Positions 46,573-58,900 of a DNA stretch of 64,000 nucleotides are shown in pieces. The position numbers were made by a program, and so were the translations under genes. A model generated the notes under the pieces. It was not told the origin of the DNA. It worked only from the letters and a program-made list of their open reading frames with translations, and made no database searches. This stretch comes from Bigelowiella natans CCMP2755 (Eukaryota > Cercozoa > Chlorarachniophyceae). Position 1 is the first letter of the stretch. The number at the start of each line of letters is the position of its first letter. The stretch spans positions 1 to 64,000 of the forward strand of contig ADNK01001115.1 of the NCBI GenBank assembly GCA_000320545.1. The letters run 5' to 3'.

Positions 46573-46886
46573 GCTACCACGCAGGAGCTTTATCGTTCTG
46601 GGACTATGCGACAGCTGGGCCCTACGTCGATGTCGATATGCACCCAGGAGGGGCTCAAGGAAGCCAAGGGGGTGGGGGTGGCGCAGCCAAAGACGCGATT
46701 GTTCTCTCCACGCACAAGTTCCTTGGAGGTACTATACTACTACTACTACTACTGCTGCTGCTGCTGATACTACTACTACTACTACTACTACTACTACAAC
46801 TTCTACCCTGAAGCGAAACCCTCGATGATAGCGGCAGCAGCAGCAGCAGAAGAGATACGCATCAATATGAAACTTGTCAGGACACA

Positions 46887-46938
<52 letters not shown>

Positions 46939-46947
46939 TTCTCTCCC

Positions 46948-46987
<40 letters not shown>

Positions 46988-47119
46988 CTTTCTCCCGTAA
47001 CCTTCTTCACTGCTCCCCCCCCTTCGACAAGGGCCAGGAACTCCAGGGATTTTAGTGGTTAAGAAAGCTCTGCTTGCAAGGCGGCTCGCCAGCGCCCCTA
47101 CGGAGGTGATGTTTCTCTC

Positions 47120-47158
<39 letters not shown>

Positions 47159-47392
47159 ATGTGCGTGCTGATGAGATCCGGCCCAAGTCCTGAAACTGTA
47201 CAAATCGAGATGTCTCTGTCGGTTGCACGACGGCACCCCCGCCCCCTGTGAAAAGAGTGTCGCCCTTTCATTGCGCTTAGGTTGGGGGGGGCACCGTGTT
47301 CTTCGTCGGGGATAACTGGCATCGTTACCTGGAGAATCTCGAGGAGAGGGAGGAGGGGGGTACTCCAGACATCATTGGTGCGGTGAGAGCGG

Positions 47393-47424
<32 letters not shown>

Positions 47425-48150
47425 CTACTACTACGTGCCTTATCTATTGAAAAGGAAAGACGAAAACAAACACGCCATGGAAAGAAGCGAGTCACCGCCT
47501 CCTCTGCATGCATCTCCCTTAGAAAACGCACACCGCCACACACACGCACGCACATAAGGAGAGCTCCTTCTCGTCCTTTCATTCCTCCATCTTCCTCCGC
47601 ATCGTTCACACAATGCGTTGTCGTGCTGAAACAACGGCACGGCTACGACTAGGGTCTGGTTTTCCAGTTGAAGGAGGCCATTGGCTCTACGACGGTCAGG
47701 AGTACGGAAGAGCTCCATCGCGCCGCAGCAATGCCTCGCCTACAAAAGCACAAGTTTATCAGGCTGCTGGGTGCGTGCGTGCGTGCGCACTGTGCAGTCA
47801 GTATGCGTGATAGTGCGTTAGTGTGTTCGTGTGTGTGGGGGGTGGTGGGGGTGGTGTCTAAGCCGTTGTTCATTCATCACCATCATCTTCTTCTTCTTCA
47901 TCATCATCATAATCATCATGATCTAATCCCTTTTCCCTTTCTACTACTACGTTTGTCTCCATATCGACAGGGCACGAAGCCACAACGACCCGCTTGCCGG
48001 TCTTCTCCTTCAACATTGCGGCGCCGCCGCCTTTCTCGCGCACTCTTGCGGGACGCAATAGCCCGCCTCTCCCACCCGGGGTATGTTATGACGATAGCAG
48101 CAGTAGAAAGAGGACGAGATCAGAATATTTCACTAATGCTTACTGTTGGA

Positions 48151-48191
<41 letters not shown>

Positions 48192-48198
48192 AATAATC

Positions 48199-48232
<34 letters not shown>

Positions 48233-49075
48233 GTCTGTGTGTGTGTGTATCATCTCTATTAAGGGTTCCAACCATGATTTAATACTGCATTACGGCTTCG
48301 TTTCCGCCCTTCTCAACGACCTCTTTGGAGTGCAGGCGCGCGGGGGGTAAACAACAGCAATCATACATCGTGTAAATGCACGAACACCCTTACAAAAACG
48401 TTCAAAGCACGCAAATTCCATTGTGAGCACGCCACAGAGCTCAAGTATCTCCCTCACCCCCCCCCCCCTTCTTCTTCCCTTAATGTGGTACTCTCCGCAG
48501 ATGTGCTTGTGCAGGGCCATATGCCCAACACTGCTTAGGCATCGATAGCACACGCGCACGGCGCCTGGAGGGACAGCTACTGAATAAGTCGGAAATTGTG
48601 CGGCCGGGGTTTGTCCGCGTGTGCTTTCATTATGCGATGACTCGCCAGGTACTTTCTCTCCCTTATTTGGTGATGCTTTTGCCTTGAAGGTCTTTTCTAT
48701 GCCCCCCCCCCCCCCCTCAGTACAACGGGTGATAACATCTATCTATCCTCCTGTTGGCCTCTTCCCTCGGAGATCATTCGTTTTTTTTGGCTTTGTTTTT
48801 TTGTTTTCAGGAACGTGAAAGCATCCTGCGTGCGATTGAGTTCGTCGCGGAGTACGGGTGGTGCTTCATGCCACTCTACACCTTCAAGATTGAGAGGTAT
48901 TAAGTATTAATGATGATGATGATAATAATAATAATAATAATGATAAGAGCGTGCTTGTTGCTGCTGCTGATCATGCTGCAATTTAGACCCCCTTGTGTAG
49001 TAGTTTTTTCTGGGTTGGAGACGGGGTGGGGGGTGGGGGGAGGTGAGCGTAATAACACCGATTATACATATATGT

Positions 49076-49112
<37 letters not shown>

Positions 49113-49693
49113 TATGTGTTGTGTTGTGTTGTGTGCGTGTGTGTATGTGTGTTTTACTTAAGCGGGGAATGGGTTCATCGTCGTCTGGCTGCTAGGGGGC
49201 GGCCCGACCGCCGTTGGCTAGGAAGGATATCGTACCAATGTGCGTGACGGACTCACGACAGCACTCATAGCTTTACAACACAACTCCAACCTACTATTTC
49301 GAGGACCGCACATACACACACTCACGCATATGTATAATATGTCTGAATGCATATCAAGTATTCAACTGGAACAGCGGCGTGAACAACTGTATACCTTCCA
49401 CCCTCCCTCCCCCCCCCCCCCTCTCTCTCTCTCTGTATGTGTGTGCTCTCGCGGTCTTCTTCACATAATCAGCGGGGTCCATGGTCTACCCCAAGTCAGA
49501 GGGAGGCGATGGGGAGGGGGACGCAAAATCGACTCTACCCCGCGAGGGTAGTGCTCCGATGATGGAAGAGCTGCTGGCAGAGGCACATCGTGTTGTTGAG
49601 TCGCTTAAGGAAAAGCCTCCTGTCGTTGTCGATCAGAAAACAACTCTACCGGTAGGTGCATGGGGCATGAAGCGCTACTGAAAGGCGTACGCT

Positions 49694-49728
<35 letters not shown>

Positions 49729-50487
49729 ACTACTGCTATTGCTAATACTCGCTGGTAGGCCCCCGTCCTGCCCCTGCGCTGGTTCATGCTGCCCTCAGAA
49801 GCAGCACATCTACTCCGGTGAGGGAGGGGTTGTTGTTAGATCATCATTGGCCTTAAGACCCATCGTATCGTTAGCGATAGAGACACTTCTCCACCCGACC
49901 GATCATCGTTTTAGCCTGGCGTGTATTCCTTCCTTGTCTTGCGGCGTTGAATCATCGTCGCTCTTCAGAGAGAACGAGAGAGAGAGAGGGGGGGGAGGGT
50001 GAGTGTGCAAGTGAGTGAGTACCGCAGCAGTATATGTTCCCCTCAAATCCACTCCTCCCCCCCCCTCACCCAGGTCGCCGAGCGCCACTCTTGAAGAGCT
50101 GCGGGGAGGGGATCTTAACCATAGCATTAGCAGCAGCAATGGCGGGAAGAATGGTGATGAGCGTGAGGAAGACTCTTCAATGCAAGTCGAGGCCGCTGGC
50201 CACAGCGGAGGCGACGTCAAACAAACAACAGCATTCACGGCAGCAATCCCCTTCACCAACACCAGCACCAGCACTAGTAACCTATGCAGGAATTGCTTTC
50301 ACCCGCATTCGATGGGGAAGGTAGCTCCCAACGATGATGATGCTTATGATGCTCTGCTCATGCTTCTGATGATGGTGATGCTGGCGATGATGATGATGAT
50401 GATGATGATGATGGTGGTGATGGTGGTGGTGGTGGAAAACAGCGACGATCAAGAGATAGCGACGCAGCATGGAAAATCCTAAATGAG

Positions 50488-50537
<50 letters not shown>

Positions 50538-52527
50538 GCAATTACTCAGGGAAAGGCACGCGAGTGCCGTTCCTGCGATTGCATCGATTTTGCCCCGCTG
50601 CTGCCCGACACTGTCCCGGCAATTGGTGTTGAAGGAGGGGGGGGAGGAGGAGGAGAGGTTGGAACCATAGCAATGATGGCTCCTACAAAGAGGAAACAAC
50701 GGCCTTCACCCTCATCCCATCAAAACCCTCCTCATCATCGGAGCAATCCCAACAAACACTCACCAGCAGCCTCCCCCTCTTCGTCCTCAACCCCCTCCTC
50801 GTCGTCAGGACAAACCCAGCAGCAGCAAGCGGAAGGGAGGGGTGAGGGGAGTAAGAAGCGCAGGACTACCACGACGACGGCGAACAACGGTGAGGAGGAG
50901 GAGGAGGAGGAGGAGGAGGGGATTATATGCGATATGATAATAGGAATGGACAATGATGCTTCTACTGAATAGAGTGATGGTGGTGGCAGTTGAAATAATG
51001 ATAATTATGCCAATGACAATGATGATGGATGACAACGACAGCTACTCTGTACACTACTTGAGAAGCAATCGATTTCGTCGAGCACCACGCGCCTTCACCA
51101 CCACCACCTTCTGCAAGTAATAGCTCATATTTTCATTTTCCCGTATAAATTGAAAGGAGGAGGAGGAGGAGGAGGAGGAGATATAAAAACAGCCGCATCA
51201 TCGTCGAAGAACGGCCTCTTGAGCACCACCATCGCCGGTGGTAAGAACAAGTCTCGGATGAAGAGAATGAAGAAGATTCAGAAGGTGAGAGGAGATAGAC
51301 GTCGTGCAGTGCTCCTGCTTAATAGTAGTAGTAGTAGTAGTAGTACTAGTGGTAGTAATAGCAGTAGTGGTAGTATCTCGATGAAGAATAAGACTTGCTG
51401 CTGCTACTGCTGCTGAAAAAGACAGCCATTCCTCTTCCAATCAAGCACTCGAACAACGATGAAGTTGATGTCACATCAACTTCATCAGTTCACGCATACC
51501 GCCGTGATAGTCCTAAGAAGTACAATCTATCCTTCTTTTCCTTCTTCTTCTTCTTCTTCTTCTCCTTCTTCTTCTTCGCTATTATTATCGGCATCATCCA
51601 CAGAACATCGCGCGAGAAGTGGGGAAGGCCATCCAGGAGTTTCAAATGATACGGTGGGGGCATAGCAGCTGCTGCTGCTTCCCAATCAACGATGACGAAT
51701 AGCCTGCATCTTGATCGGGGGCAGAGCACGACGTCATTTTGTTTTTCTATAACGTGCAACAAGAAGTCTGGGGGGGGGGGGGGGGGAGGGGGGTTGCAGC
51801 ATGTACGAATGCCTTGTGCGGCATGACTCTATTCGTAGATGAATATAGGCTTTACTGCACATATGATGAACGATTGTACCGATGGCTGCCTTTATGCGGT
51901 CGCTGGGGAAATCACCAATATAAATTCTTCAATCTGTCAATCTGATAATGTGCCTGGCCATGATTATGGACGGATATCTGTGTATACCTGCTGCTCTGTT
52001 CAGCAGAAGGCTGATCGATGTGTGTGTGTGTGTCTGGAATGCGTGTGCGTGTAATATTGTTGTGGGGGCTGTTTCAGGGAGGGGGACCGTGTGCTGGTAG
52101 GCGTCTCTGGCGGCAAAGATTCACTGACGATGCTGGATGTTCTTTTGGACAAACAGGTCGGTACTTCTCTTCGTCGTCTCTTCCTTGGTAGCTGTGCTAG
52201 GTGTAGTAGTAGTAGTAGTAGTAGTAGTAGTACTTTGTAATAGTCATTTTGACGGAGAGGGGAGGGGCATATACTTCGATATCTCATCATTCTACACGGG
52301 TAGTAGTAGTAGCAATAGTTGTGGTAGCTGCAACCACAACATGGCAGCACCTCTTCTCGATTCTTAATCCCATCCATCACATCGCTAGCGAAAGGCACCA
52401 GTGCGGTTTGAAGTGGCGGCGTGTACCGTTGATCCTCAGGTCCGCGCGCATGTACGTGTGTGTGTGTGTGTGCGTGTGTGCGTGGCGTCGGTTCGGTAGT
52501 GACGTTTTACCTCGTTTCTTGACGATG

Positions 52528-52581
<54 letters not shown>

Positions 52582-53100
52582 AAAGCACATAAGCAGCAGA
52601 CACGTCCTCCTCCTCCTCCTCCTCCTCTTCCTTCTGATTATCCTCCCCCCGCCGCCACCTTTCTCTCCTCCCGTAGGCCCCGGAATATGACCCCACCCCC
52701 CTGAAGGCTTACATGAAGAAAAAGGGAGTGAGGTAGTATGAAAGTGCATGTATGAGTACCCTTAGTGGCCAAAACAACAAGCAAACACACGCACGTATCA
52801 CAATGACTCAGGTACTTTATGGAAAGCCAAAACGTCCTCGAAACGGCGAAGAAGCTCCTCGACCCAAGACGTAAGTATACTAGCGGCGAAGATGATGGTG
52901 GGGAGGGGGTGATGACGCGACGGCAGCGATGCGAGATGTGATGCACCCCTGAAGTTCCTCCTCCTCCTCCTCTTGTGAGACGATAAGAGTGGAATATGAG
53001 CGATGAAAACAAGAGACATATGCATAGCGTGTATGCATGCATGTGTGCGTGTGTGCGTGCGTGTGTGCGTGCGTGTGTGCGTGTGTGTGTGCGTGTGTGC

Positions 53101-53145
<45 letters not shown>

Positions 53146-53724
53146 CAAAGTTTTCGTTGGAGCTGACCCCCCCTCTACTGCACTTGTCAGGAGACTCTAT
53201 TTGCTCCTTCTGCTCGCGCATGCGGCGTGGAATATTGTACAACACGGCGCGGAGGGAAGGCTACAATGTACTGGCGTTGGGACAGGTGATGACCCAATTT
53301 GATGATGATGATGATGATGGCGGTGATAATGATGTTTCGCATGCAAACACATTCATACCTATTTATGCTGGACACCGTACACAATCATGCCTTATCGTTC
53401 TGCCTTGATTACTTCTTGATCGATCCCTCCTGCCCCCCCCACCCCCCCGAAATTCGATACGTTCGCAGCATCTCGACGACCTCGCGGAGTCTTTCGTGAT
53501 GTCAGCATTCCATAACGGCTCCCTGCGGACAATGAAGGCGCATTATGAAAACGATAAGGGGGACGTGAGGATCATCAGGCCTCTCGTGTATGTACGCGCA
53601 TGCATTTTGTGTGCTCGGCTGGTTCTCTAGTTGCTGCAGTGTATATCTTTCATCTTGCATTCGATTAATATTTGTGTGGATGTGCGCATTATGAGTGCGA
53701 TTGTGCAAATTGATAAATATTATA

Positions 53725-53795
<71 letters not shown>

Positions 53796-54637
53796 CGTGG
53801 TTAGATACGTCCGCGAAAGGCTAATGCGTGAGTATGCGACATTGGCCCGACTACCTGTAATTGATGAGAACTGTCCAGCATGCTTCGAGGTCTTAAAACT
53901 AGAAGAAGAAGAAGAAGAAGAATTATAGAATAAGAACAAGTAGTAGTAGCGGTGGCAGTAATACGGGCTGTACACACGAATAGAGACTGATACAGAGTAC
54001 CAGATTGCTATCACGAAAGAGTCGTGTTGTGTTTCCATTGAGTATTCAATAAGGTCGTGTGTTTGTGTGTTGCGTGTGATTTTTTTTAATCATATGATCT
54101 CCGTTTGCCGTTGGGGTGTCGCATTGGTCACGACGACGACGACGACGATGATGATTATGATGATAGGCGCCAAAAGAGCGAGCGCGGGTGAAGCTAATGT
54201 TGGCGTCTCAAGAGCACGTACATCCCAACGTCTTTTCTTGCCTCCTGCGCACAATGAAGCCGCTCATGCGGGGGGATTTGGAGACGAAACGGGGCGTGCA
54301 CGCAGCTGCCATCAGATGCGGCGGCGGCCAAGGTAACGGGAGCCGTGATGGCAGTAATGGGATTCTTCACAGAAAACGCACAGACATGAAATCATCGACG
54401 ACTACGAGAACAAAGATGACCGCCATACCACCAGCTGCAGCAGAGGAAATGGAGTTTGATTTAATAGTGGGAGGACCCTCTGCAACATCTTCTTCTGATA
54501 AGAACGGCGATAGTATTGGTAGTGGCAAGGACAGTCATAACCCTTGGATTGATCGGGGGGAACGGATATGGGAGGTGGTGCACGGCCAGCATAAAGGCGA
54601 CTTCTGGGAGGCGTTGCAGCACCAGCTTACAATCTAA
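45010..54637 (+). CDS. Class V aminotransferase/desulfurase-like - TtcA-type tRNA thiolase fusion
   Basis: One spliced gene encodes two sulfur-related enzymes. N-terminal PLP domain: 45010-45309 (GRRRVLYADYVASGKPLHS), 45436-45575 (VMPVYANTHTTTSVTGLQST), 45809-46191 (SGATGALNRL; GTFSAASNVTGILTD), then SFWDYATAGPYVDVDMHPGG and STHKFLG with the PLP lysine (about 46584-46730), GGPGTPGILVVKKALL, EEREEGGTPDIIGAVRA, LPVFSFNIAAPPPF, and ARGGCACAGPYAQHC (about 48500) with a cysteine at the desulfurase-like loop. It ends near RWFMLPSEAAHLL (about 49800). Exon 50073-50320 continues in phase into a linker and CRNC; the next, from 50549, gives ECRSCDC. The PP-loop domain follows: GDRVLVGVSGGKDSLTMLDV (about 52085), PVRFEVAACTVDPQ, APEYDPTPLKAYM, SICSFCSRMRRGILY, LDDLAESFVMSAFHNG, IIRPLVYV, PVIDENCPACFE, and a stop at 54635-54637. 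SGGKDS and both CxxC pairs match TtcA. Over 20 exons; introns are full of CT, GT and TAC repeats. Confidence 0.86.
45381..53143. repeat. Microsatellite-rich introns of the fusion gene
   Basis: Tracts include (CT)n at 45381-45411, TAC at 45766-45798, TAC at 46548-46572 and 46735-46797, (CT)n at 46891-46919 and 46951-46981, CT at 47113-47151, TAC at 47395-47425, (TA)n at 48155-48183, TAC at 49695-49727, (CT)n at 50492-50522, TAG at 52204-52231, (CT)n at 52530-52564 and GT then GA at 53041-53143. All fall between recognised exons. Confidence 0.88.
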
Positions 54638-54750
54638 AGTGTATTTCTTAATTAGCTAACGGCCAAACCACTTCTATATCTAGCACCCACGCCCACACAC
54701 AGTATGGCTATGCTTTTAAAAACGTTGGGTATAATATAGCTCTAGGTGTG

Positions 54751-54998
54751 TAAGACGGATGTAATTAATCAATTAAATTTGTTCAATGGTCATCCTTATA
54801 TATGAGACGGATGTAATGAAATGTTTAAATTTTTTCAATGGTCATCCTGATGTAGCTGTGCAATGCAGCGGCTACAGCGCTTAAATTGTATCTGTTTGTT
54901 TCCTTGGTCACATGGCGCATGCATGAAAATACATCATGATTTGGTCTAGCATCCTTATACATAGCTATGCAATGCAGCGCTAGAGCGGCCACAGCGCT
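54751..54998 (+). repeat. Dispersed element, tandem copies D1, D2 and half-copy E
   Basis: D1 (54751-54797) has only the 5' half: GACGGATGTAATTAATC to GGTCATCCTTAT. D2 (54803-54889) is complete, from GAGACGGATGTAATGAA through TTCAATGGTCATCCTGATG to GCAGCGGCTACAGCGCTTAA. E (about 54938-54998) has only the 3' half, AGCTATGCAATGCAGCGC to CCACAGCGCTAA. Confidence 0.8.
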
Positions 54999-55193
54999 AA
55001 TGTTGAATCTGTTGTAACAATGTGTGCGGCCTATATCCAGCTATATAGCGCACACGTAGTCCAGCTAGCCCGCGCATGCAGCATGCTAACATGCTAGCAT
55101 GTTTAGCAGATGTCTAGATGTCCAGCTAGCCAGGTTATGCACATGCAGGCGCCAATTTTCACGTCAGCAGTACCAGCCATACTAGCATAGCCA

Positions 55194-55236
55194 GCTAGCC
55201 AGCTAGCTAGCTAGCTAGCTAGCTAGCTAGCTAGAT
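55194..55236. repeat. Tandem CTAG (GCTAGC) palindromic run
   Basis: About ten contiguous AGCT/CTAG units form a self-complementary tract that could extrude as a hairpin. It sits in the centre of the convergent spacer. Confidence 0.93.
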
Positions 55237-55936
55237 AGTAGCGCACGAACAAGCTAGCAAGGACAATCGCAGTCACGCACACTGCACTCGAATGCCACGC
55301 TAGCTAGCTAGCACGTCTAGTAGACGTCCTAGCGGGCGGGCTAGCGGGACGTCGTCACATTCGGTGCCAGTATACCAGGCTAGCTAGCTAGTCCAGCAGT
55401 ACGTTGTGCGCTCCCCACGTGCTATCTAGCTATCTAGCCATGCCGGCGCTAGCTAGCAGCGGCGGCTCATTGTGATCATGCACACGTACGCCCTAGACGC
55501 CACTACTAGTTAGCGTAGCTAGCTAGACTGCTAGACTGGCTAGCTGGACCATACTGGATGCACAATGTGACCGCGCTAGCGCACCGCCTACACACCTAGA
55601 CATTAGCAGCTACATATACGTACGTTGTCTAGATATTCTGTGCAGAGACATTGCCTGTCCTGTCTATAAGTCTAGTTGATCTTGATGATGCTTTGCTGCG
55701 CTCGTACATTATACATCAAAAGTCGCGATTGAATGCATAGCACAGATGACAGAACAACAGTGAAATCATGCAGAAGAGGCACTAACTGTAACTAATGAAC
55801 ATCGAACATTCAAATACTTCAACCCCATGCAAATATGGTGTATCGTATTGCAAGACATACCAATCAGCAAATGGCGCTTATGCACGTTGCTGTCAGTCGA
55901 ATCTCGGCAGTGGTAATATAGCATTTAGGATTCGCT

Positions 55937-58900
55937 TCATTTCGAAGCAGAAGATACCACCCCGTCCAATTTCATTTGAGAAGCCACTTTTTTTTGCTTC
56001 AGCATTGCAGGGTTTGTTTTGGATTGAAGACCCGCTGGGACAGAGAAGTTTCGAGGATCGATTGTGATTGACTTCGTCACATCATCCGTTTTATATATTC
56101 CGACGAGTCTGTCTGCAAGTTCAAACATGTTGTTTCGGAGACTAATGATGACAAATTGAGCGTTTTTGGTCCTTTCCTTAATGTAGTTGGCGACTATGGA
56201 GACATTTTTGAAATCAAGCGCTGCATCAATTTCGTCCATAACATAGAGAGGAGTCGGTTTGAAGTGATGCAGAGCAAAAATTAAGGCAAGCGAACTCAAT
56301 GTTTTCTCCCCTCCGGAGAGATTGTGAATATTCTTCCAGCTCTTCTTGGGTGGACGGACGCTGAATACAATTCCTTCTGAAAACGGATCAAGGCTGTCGA
56401 CAAGTTCAAGCTCGGCATCTCCTCCCAACGTTAGCATTTGATACATCTCCTTCAATTTCATGGTGATTGTAGAGAATCCAGCCATGAATTCATCTAGTCT
56501 TTTCTTCCTTAATGAATCGTACTCATTTCGGACTCCATTTCGTTGAGCAGTAATCTGGTCTAGGTGGCCGACACGTTGGAGATATTCTGCATGCTTCTGA
56601 CGATACTCGGAAATGGCACGCATGTCGGGTTTCATCTGCGAAAGACTTTCTTCAATAACGGTGACGTCAACTTTTAGCTTCTTCTGATCGAGATGCTCCA
56701 ACTCCTCTTCTGTGAGCGGTACATAGTGTTGCGGTTGCACATCATCATTTTTATTCTCATCGTCAAACTGTCCCTCTTTTTGGTCCTCAGCATTATTAGA
56801 GTTTTGCTCCTTCTCTGCTGCAAGCTCAAACAGAAGGGAAGACTCTATCTTCTTCACAGTATCCTTCAGCATTTTGGCCCAGTGATTGGCCTTGTCAGTG
56901 TTGTCTTTAATGATTTTGTCATAGTCTTCCATTTGGTTGAGGATATCGACCTCGACCGTTCGGATATTTCCCAGTTCTGTTTGGAATTTCTTGTGCTTCT
57001 TTTCCATCTTATTGAGGGCTGCGTCGCGATCCTTCAATTCCTCCTTTGCTCTGTTGTATGCCTGGATAACCTCACAAGCATCATCTTCAAGTTGCTTAGA
57101 TTCCTCGATCAAGTTTTGCAAGCTGTCAATAGATGTTTCAAGTTCCTTCTCAGCCTTCTCGATCGCTTTCTGCGACTGGGCAATTTTCTTTTTATTTGCT
57201 GCGCAAGTGACACTCACTTGCGTAAGGCGCTTTGTTGCCTTGTCAAGTTTCTTCACGATTTCATTTACTTTTGCGGTCTGGTCTCGAAGACGGGAGCCAC
57301 CTGCCTCCATGATCTTTTGCTGTAATTCGTCAACTTGGCCCTGTAGCGACTTTGTTGCGTCTTGAGACTTCTTTAGTTTCCTACTCACTCCCTCAATTAC
57401 CTTTCCTAGCTCCTTAATTCTCGCCTCATCGGCAGGACTATTACTAAGTTGACCCTTCAAGGATTTTATTTGAGTATCTTTCGAGCTCAATTGAACTTCG
57501 AGTGTCTGTTTCTCCATTTCCAGTTTCTGTACCTTAGTAACAGCTTCATTATACTCGTTTTCGAGCTTTTCAATTTCGTTTCGTAGAGTTTCACACTCCT
57601 CTTTAGCTTTGGAGATGCTTTTCCCCAGAAAATGAAGATCCTTTTCCATATCTTTAACCGCAGCTGCGCTGTATTGTTGAGAACAAGAAGCTTTCATCCC
57701 TCCACGGGCCACTTTGTTCCCTCCACCAGACATGGTTCCCGAAGTGTCAATTAATTCTCCAGCAAGAGTAACAACTCGCCATCTGCGCCTCTTATCATAG
57801 CCAATCTTTACTGCCTGATCTAAATTCGTAGCGACCAAAGTGTCTCTTAGAGCGTAGTAGAATGCAGGTTTGTATTTCTCATCTTGAGGTCGGACCAGAT
57901 CGAACAGACGTTTCACACCGAGAGGGGGTTTGACAGGACGTCTCATGATATCGATCAACCCACTTTGCTTCTCTAAGATCAAGAATGTTGCCCTTCCCAG
58001 ATTCTCCTTTCGTAGTAGTCGCACGCATCTTTCAGCAGTCTTGGTAGTATCAACTACGATGTGATTTAAAGCCCCGCAGGCAGTAGAGATAGCAACGTCA
58101 TATTTTGCATCGATAGCCCCTAGATCCCCTAGCCGACCTTCAATTCCGGGAATTAAACCCCTCTGCTTCGCTTTCATGAGACCTTTCAGGACTGTTCCTT
58201 GAGACCTTTCTCGACTTGACTGTGCCTTTGCCTCTGAGAACTTGGAGCGGGCAGCATGATATTTCTTGCTGTGACTAGCAAGCTCTGCATCAACAGTTTG
58301 CATCCTGGACTTTTTCGATTTCAATTTTGTTTTGATATTATCGCAGCGGAGTTTTGTGCTCTTTAATGCACTCGTACAGGCTGATATATCTTTCTGAATA
58401 CGCTGCTTGCTCTCTTTCGCTTCTTCATATTGCTTGGTTGCCTTCTCAGTTTTATTAGTAAGAAGTTTTTGTTCGGATTCGGCAATGGTCTTTTCTTTCT
58501 GAATGTCGTTGATCTTTTTGCGCAATGGAACCAACTCCTTTTCCTTCGCTTCCATTTTAACACGTAAGTGTTCTGTTTTCCCCTTTACTTCCTCGAAGAC
58601 CTCCTCAAGCACAGCATCCTCCTGATAGTTAGAGAAATTAAAGGAATGTTTCTCCGATATAACAAAGACTGACATCTTAGCAATTATTTATCTCAACCTG
58701 CTTTTTGGCCTTGCTTAATTTCTCGATCTCTTTCTCAATTTTGGGTTTCTGCTTAGTCTCATCCTCAGATTGTTGCGTAAGCTGATCCAGCTTCCTCTTT
58801 TCACGCTTTATCTTACCCTCAAGTTTTCTCTTCTTCGCCTTTTCGTTCTTCTTATTCTCCTGAAATTGAATATCTTTCCTCTCATAAGCTGCAAACTCCG

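Larger units (their letters stand above)
54638..55936. other. Convergent 3'-3' spacer, palindrome-dense, with repeat copies
   Basis: This 1.3-kb gap lies between the stop codons of the fusion gene and SMC4. The left third holds two tandem copies of the dispersed element plus a related 3' half-copy. The middle (55060-55620) has the highest density of GCTAGC/CTAG in the window, including an uninterrupted CTAG tandem run. No supported gene. Confidence 0.72.

Noticed and set aside
45010-54637. Two separate genes (aminotransferase and TtcA) instead of a fusion
   Set aside because: Successive splice phases close across the linker, the linker exon is coding in one frame only, and no 3'-type spacer separates the domains. 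Still to be tested by cDNA.
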